Shown here in pieces: positions 47,001 through 55,603 of a DNA stretch of 64,000 nt. Each line of letters starts with the position of its first letter. The first letter of the stretch is position 1. The stretch spans positions 6,262,001 to 6,326,000 of the forward strand of contig JAJQJQ010000004.1 of NCBI GenBank assembly GCA_028622995.1. The letters run 5' to 3'. The notes under the pieces were generated by a model. That model had not been told where the DNA came from. It did not search any database and saw only the letters and a program-made list of their open reading frames with translations. Position numbers and translations under genes: made by a program. Origin of the DNA: Panagrolaimus kolymaensis (taxonomy: Eukaryota; Nematoda; Chromadorea; Rhabditida; Panagrolaimidae).

Positions 47001-48702
47001 CCCTTTCGGTCAACTCTCCAAATCTGCAGGCTTTTTCTTTTTCCATCTTCCGACATTCTTCTACAGACGCCTCAACTTCTTCTATCTTTATGGTCGAATG
47101 TTTCTCGTTCTCGAGGGTGGTCCTGTACGTGGCAATCTTCCTCACGACTTTACACATAACTGTCGATGCATTATGGAGTACAATGTTGGGTTTATACAGC
47201 TCCATTTCCAGTACATGTACCTCTTCGCGTTGAACTTCTCCAAGGGCGCAACTAGCTACTTGCTCAACCTCATGGATGACACCTCCAATTTTGTGTTGGC
47301 ACAGCATGGGTTTTGACGCAGCTCCTAATGTTAGCAGCATGGCTAGGATCATCAGCAGAAGTGGCGTTTTAAACTTCGTCTTCGTGGCCGTGCAACAATT
47401 AACTTGAGGTTTTACCTTCCGAGCGTCGCGAAAATTTGGAGTCAAAGCTTCGTTTTGGGCTTTTAACGCCTCAACTTGAAGTTCCAACTTCTTTACCCTT
47501 TCATCCTTCGGGGGGACTTGAGTTTCGACGACGTTTGCTTCCGCTTTGGTGGAATTCTGGGATTCCTGTACTTGTCTTATCCTTGCGTAGCAACTTTGCA
47601 TAAGATGTCCTGGTTTTTGGCAAAAGCTGCACAGTTGTTGGCCATTAGGGCTTCTATCGGCTGGAGGGGGATTTGATGGAGGAAATCTTCTCGGGTTCCA
47701 ACTCTGAGTGGTAAAATTCGGCCGCGTCGGTCCCATTCTGAACTGATTTTGATTCTGGCTGTAATACGAGTTACCTAGTCTCTGTTGGGGTCTTTGGAAC
47801 GATGATCCCTGGAAGGATGGCCTTTGGTTGTATGAATCCCTCTGGTTGAATGACTCATATCTCCTGGGTCTTTGTTCACTGAAACGCACTTCTTGGGGTC
47901 GTCTTTCGAATTGTCTTTCTCGATCAAATCGGTTCCGATTTCCGTTATTGCTTCTTTGCTGATTCATTTGCAAATGATTCAGTTCTTTGGAGAGCCTTTT
48001 TACATCAGCCTCGAGTCGGTTGGGTTTGGTCTCCAGGGATGCCAGTGCAGCGCCCATTTTATCCATACCCTTCAGCTTAAGGAGAGTCTCCATCTTTTTG
48101 GCTGTATTCACGGCGGCTGCATAGTCATCGGGGTCTTGAGTTCTCACGTAGAATGCGAGTTCGGGATCGAGCTTCAGCAAGAACTCTTCAAGGAGTTTCC
48201 TCTGGACAAAGTCATCCTGTTGGCCTGCCGTTGCCTGTCTCACGACTTTTTCTAACCTGTCTATAAACAAGTTCAAATCCTCGTAGGGCAACTTTCTTTC
48301 CATTATACTGAGCTTGGCCAGTGCGAGACTACGACCCTCGTTGCTTTGAAACACAGGTTTCAGCTTGCCTAGGACTATCTCAAGGGAGTCGTTGCCTTCT
48401 ATTGCAATAGTGCCGAACTTGTCTCTCGCTCTACCAACTAACAAAGATTTAAGCTTACTTATCTTCTGCTTCTCATCTAAGGCGGGGATGTGAGCTTCAA
48501 GTATGTCCATTACTCTTCGGGACCATTGTTCGAAGTTAATCTCAGGTCGTCCGTCGTACTCTTTGATACCTGCAAGTTGTGTCATAGCAGTGAGATGATC
48601 GACTACATTCACTACGGCTCTGCTAGTTTTGGGAGTTTGGATTTGGCTCCTTCGATCATTAGTTCGGGTGCTCTCGTCGTGGTCTCCCCCCGAAATCCAC
48701 AT
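44038..48702 (-). CDS. Gag capsid-zinc knuckle, envelope-like segment, protease and RT
   Basis: A 1554-codon frame. Residues ~45-215 are a Ty3/gypsy-like capsid region, ~235-350 a basic Arg/Gln/Asn-rich stretch, and ~357-370 a CCHC zinc knuckle (CSFCQKPGHLMQSC). Next is an unusual insert: a hydrophobic signal or anchor (LLLMILAMLLTLG, ~445), about 530 residues with many Cys and N-glycosylation sequons, a furin-like RAKR/EV site (~722-725), and a second membrane segment (WVFLCCVIVTLHVLW, ~980). This looks like an envelope glycoprotein precursor placed between gag and pol. Aspartic protease follows (DSGA at ~1079), then RT with FVDD at ~1502. The frame ends early because of a single-base shift in an A6 run (T6 at 44084-44089 on the plus strand), and the rest of RT lies in the overlapping next frame. 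A programmed shift inside RT is unlikely, so I read mutation or sequence error. Confidence 0.9.
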   Translation of the reverse strand: MWISGGDHDESTRTNDRRSQIQTPKTSRAVVNVVDHLTAMTQLAGIKEYDGRPEINFEQWSRRVMDILEAHIPALDEKQKISKLKSLLVGRARDKFGTIAIEGNDSLEIVLGKLKPVFQSNEGRSLALAKLSIMERKLPYEDLNLFIDRLEKVVRQATAGQQDDFVQRKLLEEFLLKLDPELAFYVRTQDPDDYAAAVNTAKKMETLLKLKGMDKMGAALASLETKPNRLEADVKRLSKELNHLQMNQQRSNNGNRNRFDRERQFERRPQEVRFSEQRPRRYESFNQRDSYNQRPSFQGSSFQRPQQRLGNSYYSQNQNQFRMGPTRPNFTTQSWNPRRFPPSNPPPADRSPNGQQLCSFCQKPGHLMQSCYARIRQVQESQNSTKAEANVVETQVPPKDERVKKLELQVEALKAQNEALTPNFRDARKVKPQVNCCTATKTKFKTPLLLMILAMLLTLGAASKPMLCQHKIGGVIHEVEQVASCALGEVQREEVHVLEMELYKPNIVLHNASTVMCKVVRKIATYRTTLENEKHSTIKIEEVEASVEECRKMEKEKACRFGELTERGGNWQTNNELKLEFPLPFFGSFYDKVQEVTNCYLIKSFIFFRAPELIVEVPNGEANDCEYKKGECTLRSGIVLYWHPEAKDANQYIKFAKWKGLASGKTWIADTKEFALSFYNVTNTTDGDVSFVTSDQGYLVTSDQFTKLMKPEKDSTGWIKNRAKREVATKEFVTSRLQAFNLQLQKVFIHAFSRQRAHICESLITTARLVESLLAGNPTHAARILMNEPMVQARLIAPRTLEVWPCIELDESSWTIRATPGLCFEFLPITLSDKGKEIEAFIDPSTMIVSKESPPAPCDFHKDIFIRLEGELVKIDQWTGERSNPVVKKLMRKAPNETLSLTELPKTFHSLTIGELIKESPSQHLNELVRSWKWQENAKNSVELGSLGTHAENPFPEATMVKMGWFAFSKVLDPWQIWVFLCCVIVTLHVLWRIAVLQVTATLTQMINLNNAFARFSQTMRRPRFRRARHDSIQDEAIAQELAEELRQIFVNAVETEENNYLARTIGKINGINTRILWDSGASISIASDTKMASFGVFEVEKEDELQVTGAAGQDLIIIGSALVDVELGKTKVKGRLYFARQESISDSYDVILGCNILKDFSPFTIDINKNILRIGNQIIPIGNMKPNYEVMIRAMNNDVIPPRTQKLVDIYFDVPLEKEQPILIETTNERLLRQGLIVEPTLLQYKHDRMGKLFINNVTDEYRRIYECQTIAEIDPLSEIAEVAKLEVKHSEIAPDPAFKVDLDKAEVTEEDKRKLADLIREFDDIFSKHSYDLGCSTIQAPPILLSSDSIVKGKTLRIPEKYRKSLTDQIENLARMGVIEESSTPYVNSIVAVMKKNGEIRMCVDFRALNKITVKDSYPIPDMNDLLGRITGSRWISTLDSSGAYHQVPLDTQSASYCGFAYMGCWEFKRLPFGLSNATSVFQRIMAKVLKGLEDISVIFVDDVLCMSRSNDFQEHLDNLRQIFNRFRLFKLKLSPKNASSRKKKPSFLATS

Positions 48703-49318
48703 TTTCCTTGGCCTGCATCCTTGTTAATTCGGTTTCTAGCTTTTCTACTCGTCTGCGCAGCTCCCGAGCTTGGGTTAGGTTGGTATCGATGTCAGCTGCG
48801 AGTTCGGTATTTTTAGCCTCAGTTTGGGCTTTGTACTCGGCCGCTGCTTGTATGGTTCGTTTAAGTTTCTCCCCGACCTCTTGTGCCTGGGCTTGGCTTC
48901 GTTGTTCATTGCCTTCGATTGCCTCTACTTTTACCTTCAAGGTTTCGACTGCTTCTCGGGTTTCGAGATGTTTGTCATCAAGCGTTTGGAGCTTGTCTTC
49001 GAGATCGGTTACGGTTCGTGAGAGAGTATTTAGAGTATCGCTGGATCGACGTTCAGGAAGCTGAGCTTCCATCCCGGATCCAGGATTGGGGTTTTGGGAC
49101 ACCATGCTTGGCCGGAAGAGAGAAAAATTCTCCACATCGGTAACACGGTTAGTTAACGCGTCAAGAACAGACTTACGATTTTCACGTTCATCACGAGCCT
49201 TAGCTTCCACGTAAGTTTTCACACGAGTGGCCAATTCTTTGACGTTGCCCAGTGTAGCTTTGGTGGTGTCATCTTTGGAAGAAAAAGTGCATTCAAGCGG
49301 ATCACGTGAGTTGTTCAT
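48659..49318 (-). CDS. Coiled-coil N-terminal Gag ORF (219 aa)
   Basis: Begins MNNSRDPLECTFSSKDDTTK. Residues ~90-205 show long heptad-like patterns (DLEDKLQTLDDKHLETREAV and similar), a coiled coil typical of N-terminal Gag regions. It overlaps the capsid frame by 44 bases, and the capsid frame is +1 relative to it. The overlap contains a G6 run (C6 at 48686-48691 on the plus strand), so a one-base insertion there may have split one gag, or a +1 frameshift may join them. The leader is 44 bases from a GACGTTGCAG acceptor. Confidence 0.8.
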   Translation of the reverse strand: MNNSRDPLECTFSSKDDTTKATLGNVKELATRVKTYVEAKARDERENRKSVLDALTNRVTDVENFSLFRPSMVSQNPNPGSGMEAQLPERRSSDTLNTLSRTVTDLEDKLQTLDDKHLETREAVETLKVKVEAIEGNEQRSQAQAQEVGEKLKRTIQAAAEYKAQTEAKNTELAADIDTNLTQARELRRRVEKLETELTRMQAKENVDFGGRPRREHPN

Positions 49319-49754
49319 GATTGCGAGAGTTTTGGTCGAAAAAGGTTGCTTTGAGTATTATTCTGCAACGTCAAAGAATTAGACATTGTTAGATGGCCTC
49401 GACTTCATTATTTTCATATTCTTAAAATTTGTATACCGCGGTCTAATCGAAAAGGTCGATGGTTGGAGATCGAGAGAGTTGTTAGTGATCGAGAGAGTTA
49501 AATTTGTGGGTAGATTTATACAGTGTTGTAGTACTACACAAAAATTAATATAGGCCTTAAAATTTCCGAGGAAATTGGAATGAGATTAGTGTTTGAACAT
49601 AAGTTAAATACATCAATGGTTTCTCCAATGATGGCTGCAGCTTTAACTTAGTAGCGCTCGAAAAATGATTTAAATTTGAATAAAAAAATGAAAAAGAAGG
49701 GTTCGCGAACTCAAAAAGATGCGCAATAAATCTAAAGATAACGTTGACTCTTCA

Positions 49755-49769
49755 CCGGCTGAGCCCCCA
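49755..49769 (-). other. Primer binding site, tRNA-Pro-like
   Basis: On the minus strand TGGGGGCTCAGCCGG starts one base after the 5' LTR. TGGGGGCTC is complementary to the usual 3' end of tRNA-Pro (GAGCCCCCA), the primer also used by murine leukaemia virus. The same nine bases follow the LTR of the small element at 58714. Confidence 0.75.
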
Positions 49770-49858
49770 TTATATTAGGTCCTAGTATTATTGTGTGTGC
49801 ACCACTACTAGCCTGCGTTGTGTTTGGTTAAGAGTCGATGGCATTTGTTCTCAATAGG

Positions 49859-49864
49859 TTTATT
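49859..49864 (-). terminator. Polyadenylation signal in the LTR
   Basis: AATAAA on the minus strand, about 215 bases downstream of the TATA box. In the 3' LTR the matching copy (23623-23628) would end the full-length transcript. In this 5' copy it would have to be ignored. Confidence 0.4.
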
Positions 49865-50076
49865 GGCATAAAGATCAAAGAAAGGTAATAAAACATAATT
49901 AAAACATAAATATAATTCTCCTAGGCTATATAGACTTAAAAGGGGTTACAGTATAATTGGGTATGCATGGGGTAAATGATTATTGGCGCCGCAACTCTCT
50001 GGCTGGCGTGGCTCTTGTTCTCGGTTATTCCTCGATAGCTCCTCCTCTTCGATCCCTGTGATGGTTTGCTCGTGGG

Positions 50077-50085
50077 TTTATATAG
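50077..50085 (-). promoter_or_regulatory. TATA box in the 5' LTR
   Basis: CTATATAAA on the minus strand, preceded by CCAATA, is the likely core promoter that drives the element transcript. The same motif is in the other LTR. Confidence 0.5.
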
Positions 50086-50767
50086 TATTGGCTGCTGCCT
50101 CGCAGACGGAAATGAGGTGTCCATAAAATAGGTGCAGCTCCTCTCTTTCGGTGGTTAATACTCATGGGCATCGTAGATGTGTTAAAGTGTGAAGTAAAAT
50201 ACATGCGTTGCAGTGTGTAGTAAAAATAGCTGCAGTTGTATGTGTTTCAATAATTCTGGGAGTGAAAATACAAGCGTTGCAGTGTGTAGTAAAAATAGCT
50301 GCAGTTGTATGTGTTTCAATAATTCTGGGAGTGAAAATACAAGCGTTGCAGTGTGTAGTAAAAATAGCTGCAGTTGTATGTGTTTCAATAATTCTGGGAG
50401 TGAAAATACAAGCGTTGCAGTGTGTAGTAAAAATAGCTGCATTGTATTTTGTGAAGTGAAATAACTGCATTGTCACGTTTGGTTGTTGATCAACTGTTTG
50501 CGAATATGGTGGTAAAATGGCTGCAGTAACTAATGCCGAGTGCCACCTGCAGTATGGACCAGCTAGAAAATCTGAAATTTGGTTAACCCCGACCGCTGGT
50601 GCCTTACAAAGCCATAGATTACAAGTAAAAGAAAAATTAAATTTCAGCTGCAAAATTTTTTGCATTAAATTCACTTCTTTCGAAAATCCCTGATTCGTTC
50701 ATTGAAAATTTGTTCCCAGTTAGTTTTTTGCCTTCTAAAAATAATTTTAATTTGAATTTATTTTAAG

Positions 50768-51019
50768 GATACCATACTTCATTATGGCAAGTGCACCGTG
50801 CAATGCTCAAGCACTAAAATCTGCGAAGAAGGGCTTTTGTGTGATGACATCGGAAATTGTAATTTATTAGTCAGCGCTTGTTCCAAAGCCGTGAAAACCT
50901 TCAAAAGAAATTATGGTTGCTATAATCCTTTGACTCAAAAAAAAGAATTGGATTCAGAAAAAGAATTACTTACAACCATGAAAATCTATGCAAAAAATAA
51001 AAATATTTATAACTATTAA
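50768..51019 (+). pseudogene. Terminal exon of a Cys-rich protein, 5' part missing
   Basis: The frame opens after TTATTTTAAG, a possible acceptor, and reads DTILHYGKCTVQCSSTK onward for 83 residues with seven Cys and a basic C-terminus. There is no ATG start in frame until late. The spacing of Cys suggests a secreted disulfide protein. The upstream exons would lie where the giant element now ends, 160 bases away, so the gene was probably truncated by the insertion or by a later rearrangement. Nothing in the left flank of the element resembles its missing part. Confidence 0.45.
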
Positions 51020-51700
51020 TTTTTGTAAAAATTATTTTAAAATAATGAATTATGGAATATATAATCTAATAAATTAAAAAGTTGAATACATTATAATTTG
51101 AGACTATAATTAAAAATCCAATAAAATTTGATTCAGGAGAAAATAAGTAAAAAATAGAAACTTTATAGAATATGAAGGTTAAAGACAAATGAAATTTAAT
51201 AAAACATATTAAAAAACAAGCGAAAGTTTTTCAGATGTTTTCGGAAACTATAATTTGTTATTTATTTTCCATCATACAAATATTGAACGAATCAACCTAT
51301 AAGTCGAAAGTGTAAAAGAGAAAAAAAATTACGACAATCGCCTTTCTTGTATGAATCTTTGTGAGAAAGCCATTGAAATGAAAAACAATGGACAAAGCTG
51401 AATAATAGTTCTGAGGATGTCTTATTCAAGGACATATTTAAAAAATAATATTTCAAATTTGATGAAGAGCTAAAAAAACTAATCCCTTCACCAAACATGT
51501 CTATTTTCTTGCTAAAATATTTTTAGCTTTTGACTAAAATTTGACCGATTTTTAGTAATGGAAAGAATAGCACAACTTCTTTGAACATAAAAACTTCAGT
51601 GACATAAACAAGTTTTTTTCATTGCTTGAATAAGGTTTTTAAAAAATTCAATGAAACAAATGAAGAAAAAAATTCATTTGGGATCGATAAATAAAATCAA
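51020..51700. other. AT-rich intergenic region
   Basis: Very AT-rich. A 68-codon minus-strand frame at 51292-51498 has no domain or convincing start context. I see no gene. Confidence 0.5.
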
Positions 51701-51756
51701 AGTTGTCAAAAAAAACGTTTTTGATTCTTCTTTTTTTCGTTTTAACGCAAAAAAGA

Positions 51757-53259
51757 ATGAATTTAACGATTATTTTATTTTTTATAATAACTTTTGTTAC
51801 AAAATATTCAAATGGAACCGAAGTTGCGCTGTATGAAATTGGTAAAGAAGATATAAATTATTATTTTTATAAAAATTATTCCATTGGTAAAAAGTTTAAA
51901 TAAATTTATTTCTCGCAATAGAAGAAATAAATAAAAATAAATAATAAAATTTTCCAGGTAATTTTTGTCATTATAATAAATATTGGAATAATGTTTTAAT
52001 ATGTAATGGAACAACAAAAAATATTATTCCAAAAAATAATAGCCAAGGTATAATTTCTCCTTCATGGGAAAATACTGAAAATCCATATGAATATGTTAAG
52101 TTATATTTAAATTTTTCATCGGTTTTAAAAAAAGTTAGTTTTTTTCTTAGACATAATATACTTTGACCAATTATCAAGTAATTTAAAAAAAGCTGAACAT
52201 CATTAATAAATTTTCTGGTTTTACACATTAAAAAAATCTATTCAACAAAAAAAAATGATTTATGCTTGTTTGTTTTACAGGGCACACTTTTTGTTGGAAA
52301 AGAAAGGAATATAGAAAATTTAAGATTTTTTGATAATTCAATTAAATATATTGAAAATGAAATGTTTGACGCTTTTACTTCCCTCGAAGGCTTAAGTTTT
52401 TATAATACAACTTTAAAAAAAATTGATGAAAATATATTCACTAAAAAGTTTGGTACTCATCTTAAATATTTATCTTTGAGACGAAATAATATTTCTATTT
52501 TACCTCCATCAGCTTTCCAATATATGTTTAATCTTACATCATTAGATCTTGAAGAAAATCAAGGCATTGGGCAAATAATTAATGATGGAATATTTACAAA
52601 ATTTTTAGCTAATTTAAAAGATTTATCGTTGGGAAATTGCAATATTTCCGTGTTAAATGATGATATTTTTATTAATGTGACGTAAGTGTTTTTAAATTTA
52701 TGACTTACTTTTTTTTTCAAGTTTAATTTTTAAAGAAACAACAAGGTTTTTAAAAAAACATTTTACAAAAAAATGCAAAAAATCATATATTTATGAAAAT
52801 AATTTTTTATATAGAAATCTTGAACATCTTGGTTTATCTCATAATCCATTAACTTCAATTCCAAAAGCAATAAATATTCTCGCGCAATTGTTTTCATTTG
52901 GATTTGGTAATACGAGTATAACATCAATTAAATATGATAAAAAAGTATACAATAAAAATATATCTGTGCTAGAGTTGGGTTACTCAAAAAATTTAATTGA
53001 ACTTGGTGATTGTGCATTCTGTAGTTTTCCTAATTTATGGTCCCTTTCATTAAGTTGGAGCCTAAAACTTTCCATCGTTCATGAAAATGCATTTGGTTCA
53101 GAAAAAGATTTACCGGAATTAGCTGACGTTAAAATGGATTCATGTAATATTTCCACACTACCAGAAAAATTATTGAAGCGGAGAGTATTAATTCATTTAA
53201 AAGATAATCCAATTAAAGAAAATTCAATTTTGTTAAAAAATCCAATTATAATTCATTAG
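51757..53259 (+). CDS. Secreted leucine-rich repeat protein, four exons
   Basis: Exons are 51757-51886, 51958-52133, 52281-52681 and 52815-53259. All three introns have GT/AG ends (acceptors TTTTCCAG, GTTTTACAG and TATATAG), and the joined frame gives 383 residues. Residues 1-20 (MNLTIILFFIITFVTKYSNG) are a signal peptide. From about residue 110 there are at least seven LxxLxLxxNxI repeats (LKYLSLRRNNISILP, LTSLDLEEN, LKDLSLGNCNISVL, LEHLGLSHNPLTSIP and so on). There is no membrane anchor. LRR proteins bind other proteins, and this one probably acts outside the cell. An in-frame ATG 54 bases upstream (51703) is an alternative start but would disturb the signal peptide. Confidence 0.85.
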
Positions 53260-53807
53260 TTTTTTCTTTCTTTAAAAGGTAAATTTTTCTTCTTCATAAA
53301 GATTCTATCTATGATTTATAGTTTAAAAATGATCACAGAAAATATTATAATAATAAATTAGCGTAAATTTTGGTATTTTACTTTTCTGTATTTTTTCATC
53401 ATCTTTAAATTCTTTTGTTTGTTTTGTTTTAAAAATTATTCAGGTTTTTTTTAATTTTAATTCTATGAACAATTTTCAAAGGCACCTAATAGCATCCTAA
53501 AAATAAAACAGCAAAGACCAAATAGAAAAAATGAAGTCTTGAGTTTAGTAAAAAATCATTAGTCTGAGAAATAATTTAATTATTTCATTTTTTAGAGCTA
53601 TGTGAAAATTTTAATTTTAATCTTTCACAAATTCATTTGCTTTTCCTTTCCATTTCCGCTTTCTTCTTTCCTAATTTTATGATTTTTTCCCATGATTAAT
53701 TCTGAAACTGTCTTACAAATTTGCTATATAAAAGCTTGAAAATTTTATTCAACCAAACATTGAAAACTGAATTTTGACTTTTTCTTTTTATTTTTTTAGA
53801 AAAGAAA
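53260..53807 (+). promoter_or_regulatory. Intergenic region with promoter of the small secreted gene
   Basis: AT-rich. A TATA box (GCTATATAAAAGC, core at 53725-53732) lies 83 bases before the next ATG, and a TTTTTTTAG acceptor lies 8 bases before it, suggesting a short leader intron or spliced-leader addition. Confidence 0.5.
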
Positions 53808-54101
53808 ATGCAGCGGTCGCTACTTTTTGTAGCGCTCTGCTGCTTGATTTTTGTGGTCCAAATTCATGGTAAGGAAAATTATTTATAGAATGGAATAGTA
53901 AAATTTTCAAGAAATTTTTTAGGCTTGGAAAAGCAGCAACAAACCCTAACTCCTGATTTGGAAGGCGATGGCAACACTGAATTACCAAGTCTCAAAACCA
54001 ATGAAAAGCGAACGGAAAAGAAAAATGTGAATATCACTCGAAACGTTTATGTTATTGATGAAAATCAAGAGCAACAACAATCAAGTAAGTTTATTATCTA
54101 A
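53808..54101 (+). CDS. Small secreted protein, two exons (79 aa)
   Basis: Exons 53808-53868 and 53923-54101. The intron is 54 bases with GTAAG and TTTTTTAG ends. Residues 1-21 (MQRSLLFVALCCLIFVVQIHG) are a classic signal peptide. The mature part is hydrophilic, Glu/Gln/Asn-rich, with dibasic stretches (NEKRTEKK) and a poly-Gln end. It lacks Cys. A second donor-like site (GTAAGT at 54085) lies 14 bases before the stop, so a further exon is possible. The family is not recognised. It could be a precursor of short peptides or a disordered secreted protein. Confidence 0.65.
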
Positions 54102-54578
54102 ACCCGAGGGGATGATAGGATACGGATGTTGAGGACGGGAATTAAAAACAGAACTTGCGTTAATCAATAAATGCTTTTTATTTAAAATTTTTGTTATTTT
54201 TGAATTCGAAATAAAGTATTTTTCTCTCCATTTTTTTGTACATTATTAACATTTACATGAATTTACCACATTGAAAGAAACACAGACAGAAAAATAAATA
54301 TCAAGAAAAAATTATTCAACAAAATAGTAATAAGCCGAAATGTTTGTTTACGACTGAGCCCAAAGCCAATGAAAAAATCGATAAATAATTTCTGTCTTTG
54401 AGTGCCTTAAGGATGTTGTTTATAATATCTTCTTTTTTGATCTATTTTTCTTAAGGCCCATTTTGACGCCTTCTATAACGAGCGGATTGAAATAATAATA
54501 AACAAACTTAAGACCTTTATTTATATTTTTTTGAATTATAACCATTCATTTTACTAAAGCCAAATATTTCATTAAACC
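54102..54578. other. Intergenic region
   Basis: AT-rich. I see no gene. TTTATATTTTT near 54520 could be part of the promoter of the next gene. Confidence 0.5.
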
Positions 54579-55210
54579 ATGAACACTTTTTCATTTTCTT
54601 CAATTCCATGGTTAATTCAAAATCGATTCATCGAAATTTGTGATACTCAAACTCTTGTAAATTTCACTCAAATCAATTCATTGACTCGAAAATTATCGAA
54701 TAAAAGAATTCAAAGTGCCGATACTGTTTATGGACACAACTTGAAGGATTGGTGTGATTCATCAGAATTGTTAGAAATTAAAGAAAAATTGTATGTTGAA
54801 CCATTGATTGGAAATACTATAGTATCATTAGCAAATGTTTCAAATATTATCCCATCATTTTCACGATTAAGTATTATTTCAATCGACATTGATATAAAAG
54901 CTTTGAAACACCTTATTCTTGGACCAAATTTAAAACATCTTTTATTACATGGTTACCTTATTTATAAATCAGTTAAGGAACTCAATGAAATTGTTGATAT
55001 TTTGTTATCAAAAAATTTCAATAAAGTTTCGTAAGTTTTTAGGCTATTTTCAATTAAAGTTCCCATATAAATCTACAAAAAAAATTTAGAATTAATTTCA
55101 AATACAGGTTTCAAAAAGAAAAACAACAACTCAAAGAGGCGCTAAAACCGCTCAGAAAAATATATAAAAAAAATTCGAGCCATTCTTATTTCTATCCTGA
55201 TTATTATTGA
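54579..55210 (+). CDS. F-box-like protein, family member 1 (184 aa)
   Basis: Exons 54579-55030 and 55108-55210, phase 2 splice (GTAAGT donor, AATACAG acceptor). The N-terminus (SSIPWLIQNRFIEICDTQTL, then VNFTQINSLTRKLS) resembles an F-box: a Pro-Trp start, helix, D-x-x-x-L, then a second helix. The rest contains short Leu-rich segments (LKHLLLHGYLIYKSVKEL), as in nematode F-box receptors of SCF ubiquitin ligases. Two paralogues follow (55604 and 58997) with the same exon split and the same exon-2 pattern QxLKEAxKPLRxxY. F-box is inferred from pattern and moderate in confidence; gene structure is well supported by the three-way comparison. Confidence 0.72.
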
Positions 55211-55603
55211 ATCATAGTCAAAAAAAGAATATTACAAATTTTTTGAATTATTTGTTTGCAATAAAGTGTTTTTTTATGTTTTTTTTACAAAAAAGATTTT
55301 TATGTAATTTATTTTGTTGCTACGTAAGCTCTCAAAAAAGATATAAAAAGATTATAAAAAATAAAAAAATCTTAAAGATATTCTTTGCTTTGAGATGTTT
55401 TCTTCACGCCAAACCTAAATTTTCTGTTGCAACCTACCCTTTTTTTGTTTGGTGACCTTTGTTCTCAGAAGCTATTTTCGTTCGAACCTTGTCAACAACA
55501 AGGGCACTTATAAATAAACCTTTGGTTTTAATTGATTTTTATAATGGAAAAATTTTCACTTGTTCGCATTTTTTCACTTGTTTGCATTGCATCTTTTTAA
55601 AAT
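55211..55603. other. Intergenic region
   Basis: AT-rich and Phe/Lys-coding noise. TTATAAATAAACC near 55509 may be a core promoter for the next gene. I see no gene. Confidence 0.4.

Larger units (their letters stand above)
23535..50608 (-). mobile_element. Giant Ty3/gypsy-type LTR retrotransposon with accessory genes
   Basis: Two direct LTRs bound a 25.5-kb interior. On the minus strand the order is 5' LTR, primer binding site, gag, envelope-like region, protease, reverse transcriptase, RNase H, integrase, a long accessory region, polypurine tract and 3' LTR. Protease before RT and integrase after RNase H is the Ty3/gypsy order. An autonomous Ty3/gypsy element is usually 5-10 kb, so this one is three to five times longer. 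The LTRs differ by only a few bases plus one 69-bp repeat, which suggests recent insertion. The single-base frame breaks in gag and RT may be decay or assembly error. No target-site duplication is visible: the left flank is satellite (GTATC) and the right flank is unique DNA (AAGCC). That the whole interior is one element rests on PBS and PPT lying at opposite ends, and nesting is not fully excluded. Confidence 0.85.
49771..50608 (-). repeat. 5' LTR of the giant element
   Basis: The LTR is 838 bp and matches the left LTR except for a short block near 50047 (CTTCGATC against CGCCTCCC), single-base changes near 50586, and one extra 69-bp repeat (TTGCAGTGTG starts at 50208, 50277, 50346 and 50415). 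On the minus strand it begins TGTAAGGCACC. Confidence 0.92.

Noticed and set aside
41591..48816. Many plus-strand frames of 60-160 codons opposite gag-pol.
   Set aside because: They are shadows of the strongly supported minus-strand coding frames and lack independent motifs.
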